38,133 nucleotides of DNA, taken from positions 1-38,133 of IMG/VR virus record IMGVR_UViG_3300030108_003453, one strand, 5' to 3'. Of this stretch, positions 24,301-36,300 are shown piece by piece. The translations under genes and the position numbers were made by a program. Source of the DNA: a virus. The stretch's first letter is position 1. Each line of letters starts with the position of its first letter. The notes under the pieces were generated by a model. That model had not been told where the DNA came from, ran no database searches, and saw nothing but the letters and a program-made list of their open reading frames with translations.

Positions 24301-27300
24301 TATATGCAGAACTATATCCGTTAATTGTCAACTGTTTTCCTATACTTCCAAATGTATTTCTGCATATATAATAATAATCGTCAGGTGTATATTGGGACAT
24401 TTTTAGGAATGCACTGGAATTACCTGTGGGGTCTTCCTTGTGCAGTATGCTCCACCAAGGTATATTCAGGGTATATCCGGGAGTCGCATCGCTCATCATC
24501 ACAGAATATGGGAATCCCCTGCGTGTGAATGAGGGGCTTTCCGTCAATTGCACTCCTAGTGGGTTGTATGACATCAATGTGGGTATGTTTGTGAACTGGC
24601 TACCGGGGTCGGGGTTTATGTCTAGCATCACCTCATTCACGAATACCTCGCATCCCCTGACATCAACACCCACTTCCTTGGCTAGCACTAGGGTCAAGCC
24701 GCCTTTGGTCGCATCCTCCTTTATCGCTACGACTGTGTTTATCTGCTGGCTGGTTAGTTTGCCGCTGTTGTGGTATCCCACTAGTTGATTGTCGAATACG
24801 TTCGGTTGTATCACTATCTGATACGCACCTACCTCAACCGGGTCGGGGAAGTGTCTACCTAGTGTGTAGTTCCCTGCTGCCTCAAGCACTACGCTATGTC
24901 CGCCTAGTTTGTTTATGTCACCCGCATTCGTGCCACTGGAAGCCAGTACACCATATCCGTCGTATCTGATGCCTGTCTCGAACATCAGTGAGAACGCACC
25001 TCCGTGTATGTCGCTTGGACCACTTGGTGCGGCGTTTATCCCGCTGAAGTTTATCTCAGGCTCCAGTGGGTTGATGTTGTTCGACAGGTTGGTTATGTCT
25101 GCTTTCTTGTTTGTCTGACTCTTCAGGTTGTCGAAGAATGCCGTGTCCGTGAAACCGGTGAGCATGCCGTAGTCCAGCAAGTGCCTCTTGTACAGGGACT
25201 GGTACGCTGGGTGTGCCCAGTGTCCCGGAAGCATGGGCATGGTGGGTGTGACGAAGTGGTGACCCATCCTAGGGAAGGGCATCGGTGTTAGTTTGGGTCT
25301 GCTGTATGCGTTGTAGGCAACTGAGTCCCCGTTGAAGTACAGTGTCTCCGCCATGTCAGGGGAGTTGCCACTCACCTCAGCGTGGTCACGCATCCTCCTC
25401 GCAGCGAAGAAGCGCGTGCTACCAGCCGGAACGTAGTATGACGGTACTACCTTCACTGTCGCCTTCGGCTCGTACTCCCCGCTTGTAGCGTTCAGGGTGA
25501 AGTACTTCGATAGGAAGTCTGACAGTTCTATGTCACCTGTCACTCCCTTGAACCAGTTTTGCTCTGCACCCGATGTGCCTGTGCTCGTGTATGACAGGAC
25601 CACACCCTCCTCGGTCACAGTGTCGTACATCCTGATGAATCGCCTGTTGTCACTGACCTCCTTAGTCCCGAAGCCTGAGTAGTTCAGTATCTCATTACCG
25701 GCAGAAACAGTGATATTGTTGTCAAAAACGGGATTATTCTTCAAACCGACGCTCATCTTGAGGTTGCCATTGGTAGCATCCCACGATGATACGTTGCCAC
25801 CGTAGTTCTTCACACCAAGTGCATGAGTGTACACGGTTGGGTAGCGATGAGTGTGGCTGTGTCCCATCTTCGTGACATGGAAGAACAGAGTTCTGTCATG
25901 CAACTCGTAGGACGTATCGAGTGGAGCGTCATTGTTCCATGCCCCCACTTGCGAGTCGAACGTCACCGGGTCTATCCTCTCCCAGTTGTGGTCTTCGTAA
26001 GTGGGTGACATCCTAGGTCCAACCACTGAGTTATTGAAAAGTTGATTGGTGTACGATGACCCTAAGTCGGGGTGATGCATACCACCACTACCTATGGTCT
26101 CATTCTGATACGCTTGGAGCGGGTCGAAGCCTGACCTCACCACTATGTTGCCCGGTATGGAGTCAGGGTTGGGTAGCATTACTTTCAGATTGGGGGTGTT
26201 GCCGCTGTTAGCCAGTGCTGGTGCTCTACCTCCGATGCTTCTGTTGGTCGTTGGCCTGAAGCCGCGTATGACAGTCCCCAGTGGGCTACCGCCCTCTATC
26301 TTGTGAATCTCGCCAGCATCGTCGATGACTCTGATTGACCTGAACTGCACGTCCTCGTTCGGTATAATCAGTACGTTGTTGACTGTGTACGGGTTCTTCC
26401 TGACCAACTCAGGGTGGGAGAGTTCCTGCGCTTGCAGGACTGGTAGCATGGCGCTGTTAGTGGTCTCGAACGTGAATCTGACGTTGCCTAGCAGTTTCTC
26501 ACCCGTGGTGTACGCTATACCGCTGGATATCCTAGTGGTCCAAGGCACTGCCCCAAGCCCCCTTGCGTTGGATGTGGGTAGCGATAGGTTGCCGCCATCC
26601 ATCCTCTTCCACACTATGTTCTCCACGGAGAAGTTGTGCACTGCTGAGTCCTCTTGCATTTGGAATGCGTTGACGTCCCCCAACCAGTACGGTGTGGGGT
26701 AGGATGTGGTGTGCGCTGTGCTGTACTTGTGCGCTGCTGTGTTTCTCTCGGCATCATCGGTCTCAAGCAATGCGGAACCCACGGAGTGGTCCAAGTCGAA
26801 GAGCAGGTCTCCTATCTTGTTGAGGCCGGGGACTGCATTCTTCAGTTTCCTGTCTTTTGCGCTACCATCGCCACCGGTGACTGCCGAGTGGAAGTACGAG
26901 CCTGTGCCTGTCGTAGCGCTGAATGTGGTGGATGCCCAGTCAGCGTTCGTGAGTGTGCCACTGGGTAGGGTAGTGCCGTCTACTATGAGTGCCTCTACGT
27001 TAGGACCAGCATTCGCTGGTGCGATGAACCTGTCCTCACCGTGTATCCTCTCGTCCCATCTAGTAGTGCCCGCGTATTGGATGGGGTTGGTGGATTGGCC
27101 GTGTACGTGCAACCAGTCGCCTGTACCTTCGATGCCATCGTTGTCCCTCTTGCATATGAGAGTGGACTCAGCATCGTACGACACCACTACGAATGCATGT
27201 GAGAACAACCCCTGCGGTCGAGTGAGTTCCTCCGGGAGCGTGCCAGCGTAGTTCGATGGATGTGCCCATTGGTTTGCGTTGCCCGTCTCATCCGTGTCGT

Positions 27301-30300
27301 TGAAGTTGTATGTGTATGTGTCCCATCCCCCACCGCTACCGGTGATGTGGTTGTACTTCGTGTAGAAGTTTGCCTTCTTCACATGTGTGCCTAGGGCATT
27401 TCCTATGCCGTCTATGCTAGGTGTGCTCTCAGGGCTGCCGAACATCGATGTGACGACTGGTACGTGGCTGTGCAGTCCCACTACCGTACCAGCAGTGCCG
27501 TATGGGGAGAAAGCCAGCATGGGGTGATAGGCACCTAGCCCTGCTGCGTAGCCGCTGGATGTGGTAGTGCTTGAGTTCTTGGTGACGCTCGTTGTTATCT
27601 TGAGGCTGTTCAGGTACGAGTACCTCTCCCCGTGCCATCCTACCGCGCCTATCGGACGTGTCCTGTCAATCGCATCTGCTATGCCTGAGAAGTGCACTTG
27701 GCACATGTGGTCCCTGCTTGTGGCGTTCTCGTTGTTGAACCTCATAGTCCCAGCCTTGGTCCAAACGTAGATGTCGTAAGACGAGTCTATCGTTGGGAAC
27801 GAGGCCGCTGTGAAAGTGGAGGAGTTCTCTGCCTTGCTCGCTCCCTTGATTCTGTTAGGAGCCATGTAGAACTTGACCTTCCAGTTGCTGCTGTCCTTCA
27901 GCACCTCCCTAGAGTGATATGGCACCCATGCGTAGTCCTCGGACCCGCCATCGTCCTTGTAGAGCCTGAGCCATCCCGATGTGGGTATCTGCTCTAGGTA
28001 TGCTTGTGTGAATGTCGTGCCATTCCCGTCTGCCGTGCCTGAGAGTATGTGGTACCCAGCACTGGCTGACACGTCATATGTGCCCACAGCACCGATGTCT
28101 ACCCATGCGTATCTGTCCTGACGCATCGCGTTGCCCATGGATGGCATGTGAGTGCCTCCCATGGCTTTGAGCGCACCAGCACCGGGGAAGGCGTTGATGG
28201 CCGCTCCTACTACGGTAGCCAGTTCCTCACCGTTCTGACATCGCGTCCCGTCCACCACGATGTACTCCATCTTGGCATCACTGACGGACACGTCATCTGA
28301 CACGTTGCCCCCCTGTCCTCCGCTAGCCACACCGTCGATGTAGTCCAGTATCCTGCCGGTCATCACCCCTGACGCTCTGAATGCAGTCGGGTGCACTTGG
28401 TTCGCGGCTAACCAGTGAGGCCCTCCACCACCAGCCCCATTCACTGCTCCTTTGATTCTTGTAGCCTTGTTGGGATGTGGCGGGTTGAATGTGATTTGGT
28501 TGTCCATCCAGTGCCCTCCGGGATGGAAGCCCCCATCCATGTGAAACACCGTGTCCGCTGCCATCGCTATGCCGAAGCCGATGGTCGGGGTGTGGGAACG
28601 TGGGAACATGAGCGCTAGGTTGGATGCGTTAGTCGGGGTGTCATCGTTGAACTGCTGTCCGTAGTGCCTACCGTGTGCTGGTCTCTGCGCTAGTCTACCC
28701 TTGTTGGCGTATCCGGCGGGACTCTCCCAGTTGACCATCGCCCTCCAGTGGAATCCAGCCCTAGCGTCGTAGTTTGCATTGCGGAATGGGGTGAAGTCGA
28801 GCGAGGTGTCCATCGGCGGTGGTGGCGATGCCCAGTGGTTGCCGACCTTGACCACTCTGCCCGGATACGGCTCTAGCGTATTGCTACCCACATTGGCGCT
28901 GAATGACGTAGCACCGGCAGTGGATACCTCCTTGGTGAATGGGAATGCCTGTCCCGGACCGAATATCAGGTAGGTGGTCTTGCTGTCGATGTCAACCCCG
29001 TCAACGTGGTCTTCGTACCGAGCAGTCTGATGTGCGAACCTGAGAACGAGTGGCACTGCCTTGGCCTTGATGAGTTCATGAGTCAGGTCGTTGTTGCCAC
29101 CGGGGTTGCTGTACATCGTCGCACCCTTGTCTAGGTCGGGAGACAGCACGTTGTCCTTGTTGAACGCTGGAGGCGTGATGCTGCCCCTGTGTTGGTTGCA
29201 CAGTGCTGCGCCGGGGAAGAAGGAGAACATGGCATTAGCATCGAGTATGGCATGGCTGGTGGAAATCTCGCTGGCATTCTGCAATCCTGCTACTCCCATG
29301 GGGCCGTTTGCGTACGGGTGGGTGTAGAACGAGGAGTAGTCGTTTTGCGTACCGTCATTCACGTCCATCACTACACCGCTGAACCCTCCACCGAAGAACA
29401 GTGGTACGCTGTGGTCGTCCCCGCTCTTGCCCCCTCTGAAGTACACTATCGGCTCTGACATGACGCTACCAATGGACCTGAGACCCGCGAACTCCCTAGC
29501 CCTCTTCGGGTCTGCGAACAGCGAGAATATGAAATCGTTAGCGGGAACTGTGGCTGGCCAATTTTGAGATTGCGAGTTTTCGTCCAGCACGAAGGTCGAG
29601 GAGTTGTTCCAAGTTGCTATGGCTGATATGTCCTCTCTGAGGAATATTTTCTTCTTCTCACCCACTGATTGAGCACTCGTCCCCTTTGGAATGAGGAAAC
29701 CACCATTCTGAGTTTTTGTGCTGACTACAAAGAGCCTGTTGTTCCAATTGGTCTGATTAGTGCTGCTCGCTACGAACTCTCCCATCGGATTGTCTATCTT
29801 GGGTAGGATGTGGTCCCCGTACGAGCGGGTGAATCTCATGCCCTTGAGGTTCTCCATCCAAGTCCGGGTATCGACTGGAGTGTTCTGAGAGTCGACTATG
29901 ATGGGTGTCGCGGTATTTGCTTTAGGCCCCCTGCCAACGGTTCTTATCTCAAGCAGGTTGTAAGGTATGTATCCGCAGTCTATCGATTCGCCAGCGTCTA
30001 TGTCATCATCGGTCACACCGTAAGCATTCAGTCCGAAGAACCAGTCAGGACGAGTCCCCTCCCCAGTAGGCTCGTGCGCTCCTTCCAACTCTCCGAACTC
30101 CAAGTGAGCGGCCTTGATTCCCAAGTCCCTCTGCAAGGTCGCACTGTAGTCATCGCTCAGTGGCTTCACGTTGCTGTTGGGGTTGAATGCCCTTATCTTG
30201 ATTGAATCGGGTTTGATGCCCCATTCCAAGAAGGGTCTGCCGTCAGTGGCGTACATGTCGGTGCAGTCGAAGGATAAGCCTCCTTCTGAGTTGATTTCGT

Positions 30301-33300
30301 CGCTAGTCGCGTTTATCGCCGCTGCCATGGCTGCCGCTATGACCTCATCAGTCAGTATGCAGGTCCAGTTGATGGTTGGTGACATCAGATACGTGCCGCT
30401 TGAGATTGCTGGTGTGACTCCGTAGAACACGTTTCCTACTCTCTTGCTGTACGAGTAGACCTTGCCTATGTCTCCCGTGTGCACGCTCGCTTGGAATACT
30501 CCGTTCTCCTTCGGGAAGCCTAGGTATGACAGTTGGTTGTTCTTGTCGCCAGCACTGTTGAAACTGGGTATCGGGCTTTCTATGGCTGTGACTTCGAGAG
30601 CGGAGTTGGTGCTGCTGTATGTGGTGGTCATGCTGGTGACGATGCTAGGTGCTGGCACTCCACGCCATTCGTTGCCAAACCAACCATTCGCGGTGCCAGT
30701 CATGCTGCTTCTGCCCGTGGCGTCTCCCGACCCATGCATGTGTGCGCCTATCGTGAAACCGCCATCTGCCACCGACCTGTCATCGAAGAATATGCATACC
30801 TCATCCTCTATCGTATTCGGTAGGACTGTGTTCTCGTTCGCTATGGAATCTCCCATCTTCTTGTAAATCAAGCGTACGCCTGACTCGATACCAACGTTGT
30901 TCTTGAATCTGAATCCGTATATCGGCTGTCTGCCAATCGAATCCGAGGTTATCTCACTGGATAGTATGTGGGATGAGTAGTCAGACAGGGCTGGTGTGCC
31001 ATATCTGTTGTTGGATGATGAACTGCCCTTCTTGCCCATTCCGTATCTACCCGCTATGGGACTCCAACCCGGAATGCCAGCAGCGACCACTCCTCCGAAG
31101 TTTATCCTGCTCATTGCCCTCGTGCCTGTTCTAAGACCCTTGACGAGGGATGAGGATGAGCCTTTGACATCTAGCGACTCAAGCGAAGACGTGTTGTTGC
31201 TGCTACCACTGAGTGACTCGGATACTGCTCTGAGTAGGTTCGAGTCATCGAAGTCTGCGACGCTCGTGACGTCCTCACCGATGTTCTGCGTGCTGATGTA
31301 CTGCTGTAGCGTGGTGACTGGTGCGAATGGTCTACCGTGCTTGTTGAGCGGCATCGGTGCAGGATGCATGTTCTCCCCTTCGCTCTCTTCGGGTAGTGCC
31401 CAAAAGTTGCGCCATCTTCCACCGTGACCTATGAGGAACTGGGGTTGGTATGGGGTCTGTCCCTTGCTGTTGTCAAGCCATGCGCAGAAGTTCCTGCCGC
31501 TTGCGCCCGGCACTGTGCTGTGTATGACTACGGTGAATCCCCTGTCCCCATTGAGGTCTTCCACCTCCCTTCCTATGTGAGCGCGGACGTATCCCATGTG
31601 GTTTCCCTTGTTGTTGTCATCGACATGCCAAAACGGGGATGGGTCGTGAGCAGACCCTCCTGCTGTCCTAGCGTTGAGTGCGGCATGCTGGTTGATGAGC
31701 CTGACAATCTCCTCTGCTGCGTTCTGCACATTGGTGACTCCCTCCCTCTGTGATACCTCTCCCATGTCTATCGTGAGTCTCCTGACGAAATCCATGTTGG
31801 TCCACTGCGACCTCTTGTCCAAACTACCGAACTCGTGTGATGACAGGTCCAGCGTCTCGCTTCGTATTCCCCTCAGACACAGGAAGGCAGGGACGACCCT
31901 AGTCCCATCGGGAGTGTCGAAGAATGTGGATGGGTCTCTCATCGTCCTGCCTGAACCCGCTGTGTTTCTCCAGTCAATCAGCAATCCAGTGAAGAAGTCG
32001 GCCTCAGTCGTCTGTATCCTGCTCAGTGAGTGTAGTTTCTCCGCCTTCTGATAAAGCACAACCTCGTCCTTAGTCCTGAGAGTCGTGCTGTTGCCTGACT
32101 TGTACCCATCGACTATGCCGCCATAGGAGTACCCGGTGTGTACGTGATGACCATGAGCCTTGCCGTACAGTCGGCTACCTGCTATCACCCTACCATCAGT
32201 GGGAAGGGCCACGGACAGACTCGCTATCGTGGTGCTGTCGATGAGGTCGCTGGTGTGCCTGTTGGCTAGGTCATGCGCGTATGCGCTCTCTATGAACTTG
32301 GATTGGTGAGTGCTTCTGATGTACGGGTTCTGAGATGGGAATCCGTTTGCGACGTCTATCTGAGTGGTCCATGGGCTTGGGCCAGCAGCGTTGTACTTGG
32401 CGTTGATTGAGTGTAGCGGGTTGGATGTGCTTCCATTCTCCTCGACTACCTCCTTGGGCCAACCTAGTTCTGTGGCTTGGGGACTGCTCTGCACCTGCAT
32501 GTGTATGTCTTGGAACGCTACGAACTCCCTGTCGTTCCTCACATCGTACAGAAGAACCCTAGCGTGGTCATCAGTGGACAGGTATGGGTCTATGTATGCC
32601 ACGGTGGGTGCTTTGCTCGTTGCTATCCCCATTGCGGCATAGTTCTCCTCCATGGTCCGGTTGACGTGCTGCACGTAGTTCCTAGCGGTCTCTAGGCATG
32701 TGTCTCCTATCAGGAAGTTCTCTATGGGAACGCTGTCCCTAGGGTTGTCGTCGACCTGAGCCACCCCACCGTTGAACTCCTCCCAAACCTGAGACTCGTC
32801 ATAGACTCCCCTGCTCTTGGCAAACAGCCCTTCCACGGCATGGGGGTTGTTGTACGACATGTTAGCCCATATCGTGTCGCCGTTTCGCAATCCGCCGGGT
32901 GCGTAGGGATTCAGCCAAGTGGCGTTGAGAACCGCATCCCTGTCGATGTAGTCTCCCATGGAGACTCGAACGTCATACGTGGCAGCGGGTATGGACCAAG
33001 AGACGCTGGTTCTCGTTATGTTGACTACCTGCACTCCACTGGCGTTGACGGTCTCGATGTCGGTGACGGTTCCCACTGGGTAGAATACGCCATTGTAAGT
33101 GCCGCTGGAGGAGTAGAAGTAGATGTAGTCCCCCTTCTTGAGATTACCTCCATGCAGGTCGTTCAGGCTCTTACCTGCTGCTGTCGTCACTGTGATGGCG
33201 TTTCCCGATATGGTTGGGGATGTCCCGACCTTGAATGTGGAGCCTAGTAGTTCGTCATACAGGACGCTATTGTAATCGGAGGTGCTACCCTCGTTGTACA

Positions 33301-36300
33301 CTGGGTTGACACTACCGGTGAGATTCGTGTCCTGTATGGCCTTCCTGCTCTTCCTAGCGAGGTATATCTCCTTCTTGTCCAATGAAGCAGGATAGGACAA
33401 GGAGGAATCGTAGTACCCTAGCACTATGCTCGTCTTGGGTATGTTGACGCCGGTCTTCACGTTCTTGAGATGACCGTGGTACTGATACTTGTATATCGTA
33501 CCATTATCATCGTGCTCTACTACATAGAGCAATTGTCCTTGTTCAGTCGGTGCTGCTGCAAGATTGTCGTATCCCAAGTCGGGGAACTTCTTGAAGTCCT
33601 CTTCATTGAGGGTTGCTATCAACACCTTCTCGTTCGGAACCACGCCTATGCTCTCTATCGTCTGAGCCTGTACTATTCCCCTAGCCCTGCCCGTCTCCAC
33701 TCGTGCTGCATGTGGGTTGCTCTCAGGACCAGCCTTGAACTCGACTGCGCTGACGTATTGTCTGAGGCCGTAGTCGACGTTGCCACCCTGCGTCTTGACG
33801 CTAGCCGCGTCATGGTAGAACTCTCCCCTGCTCTCGAAGTCACTGGAGGGTGTGAGACTGTCTGACGCCATTGGTAAGGCATTCTCGACCACCGGACCGC
33901 CAACGAAGAGGGACACTCCCTCTCTCAGGCTGGAGACGAAGTTCTCGGAGACGTTGTAGTCCACACTCACGATTTGTATGTAGCCGTCGGTAGGTGGGTC
34001 GTTGTTGTACCATGCCCACTCTCCCTCTGCCGTGAAGACCCTCCTGTATCTGTGTTGGTTGACTCCTGCTATTCTCGCACTCCCTGAATGGGTGGTTGCG
34101 CTTGGGAACACCTTCGGGTCGCTCACTGTCAATTGGCGATTGCTATCGTCCCAAGACTGCAAGGTGGCTGACTTCACGTGCTTGTTCTGAGATATCGCAT
34201 ATGCGTATGCGGACTGAGCCTCCCTGTCTGCCGGTTCTATGTCCTTCATCCTACGACCTACCGGACTAGGATTGAAGGTGTGTGCTGTATGAGTGGCATC
34301 TATGTGTATCTTGAATCCGTTGTCAGGACCGACGTTGTTGTGGAAGAACTGCTTTGAGAACACTGGTATCTCAGCCAATGCTCTAGTGCTAGCGTACTGA
34401 GTGCCTAGTTGGTAGTCGTGGGATACATCGTTGAGGGACTGGTGCATCCTGTCATTGATGGTGGTCCCGTTGTCCAAGTCGCTGTTCTCGCCGAAGTCAG
34501 CCTCACTCATGATGGTGAAGTTTCCGTAGACGGTAGCAGTGGTCCCACTGACGTCCCCTTTCATGTACCCAGCAGCATTGAGTAGTTCCGCGATGGTAGT
34601 GGATTCCCTTCCCCTGCTGCTTACGAAATCCCCGCTGCCTATCGCTGCTGATGAGAATGTGAATGTGCTACCTCCCTTGCTGGAGTACTTTGCGCTTGTG
34701 CCATCAGGCAGGTATATCCTACCTACCTTCGGGAATCCGTATGTGCCCCAACTGCTGAGTGATGTGGAGTTGTTGTTGAGAGGCTCTATGTGCAGAGTCC
34801 CGCTACCACTGGTGTAGTCGATATCCAACCTAGTTGCCGTGACTGCGTATGCCCTGCGAGTGGAGTACGACTCGTGCGCTAGCACGCTTCTCTGATTCAC
34901 TGGTGCTGTGTCCATGGCACCCTGTCCGGGACCGCCGAGCGTGACGGTGACCACAGGTGCATTAGGCTCTATCTCCTTGACTATGTGCGAATCGGGGCTT
35001 CCGCTACCAGTGAGGCTCACTGAGCGTGTGACTGCGGATTCTGCGAGACCAACGCATTCGATGGTAGTGAGACTCGCATTCTCCCCCTCGCTCTCCTTTA
35101 TCGCTCTCACTCGTGCTCTACTCAATAGGTACATCGGGGTCAAAACGTTGAACGGAGATGTGTCTTTGATTATCGATTTCAATGATGACAGTTGGTTGGT
35201 TCTCCGCCTGTCTGATGGTTGGACTATGAGTCTGATGTTGGATATCTCATTGGTCACCTCTATGTTGTCTATGATGTCGAATACCTCGTGCACATGCGAT
35301 GACACGTGTGGTATTCCCGTGTCGAACTCACCTGCTGAGGGTGACGATGCGACAGTCTCAGGCTCTAGCCTCTCGAATATCCCTTTGTCAGTCAAATCGG
35401 TCTCAGTGAATATCTTGTCCATCGTCATTCTGTTGAAGACGGACTCGTGAGTGCCAGTCGTGCTGGACGACTCCCGTATGACTGAGGGAGTGCTGTTGAC
35501 CGAGGTCGATACTGCTCTAGGTGTGTAGTTCGCTGGAGACAGGCTCTCATCCAGTGCGAAATCGGCTTCGTACCCTTCGCTGTTGTCACCTATCATGGAG
35601 TGTGGAGTGGCTAGTATAGCGTCCGCAGTATCAACTTCTATGATGCCCCCTGCTGAGTACAGCGTCTTGCCTGATGCTAGTGATGCCGCGATAGCATCAT
35701 ATACGTATGACCCTCCTCCAGTCGGAACGTCCGATGCTGGGACAGTCTTCTCGACCATCAACAATGGCTGGTATCTCCTTGCTGTGCCAGTGCCGCTGCC
35801 AGTTCCACTGGCTGTGAATACAGTGCCCACGTCATTGTCTGCCGCACCTATGCTAGTGAAGGATGTATTACCAGCGCTGACAATGACGTATTGCTTGCCT
35901 GATACGAAAGAACCAGCGTTGGTGATGGCATGCATGCTCTCGCCAGTCAGGTCTATCGCATTGTAGTGAATCTCCACATATGGTGCGAACTTGGTGTTAG
36001 TCGTCTTCAACTGCGGTACGTGGAGAAGCGCGACCCTGCTCTTGCTGGATGGTCTCAGATGATGCTTTCTGAGGTCAGACTCGTACTTGGTCTGTAATGT
36101 GGGGGCAGGGCCTTTGAGTAGGAATGGGGTGAAGTCAAAGTCGTCTCCCCCTATGGCTATGAGTTTTCGCTTACCAGCGGGCGGGCTGTTGGTGTTCTGA
36201 TACGAGTTGATGGCTGACGTCACTGTCCCAGTGTTGACTACTCTGCTGACCTCCAGTTGGTCGAAGTCCCGATAGATGTCTATTTGGCTGTTGACCGCTA

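Noticed and set aside
34908-35450. A 180-residue plus-strand frame, like several others opposite the giant gene (26706-27251, 37391-37933).
   Set aside because: They are antisense shadows of the 5500-residue gene, without ribosome-binding sites or recognisable domains.
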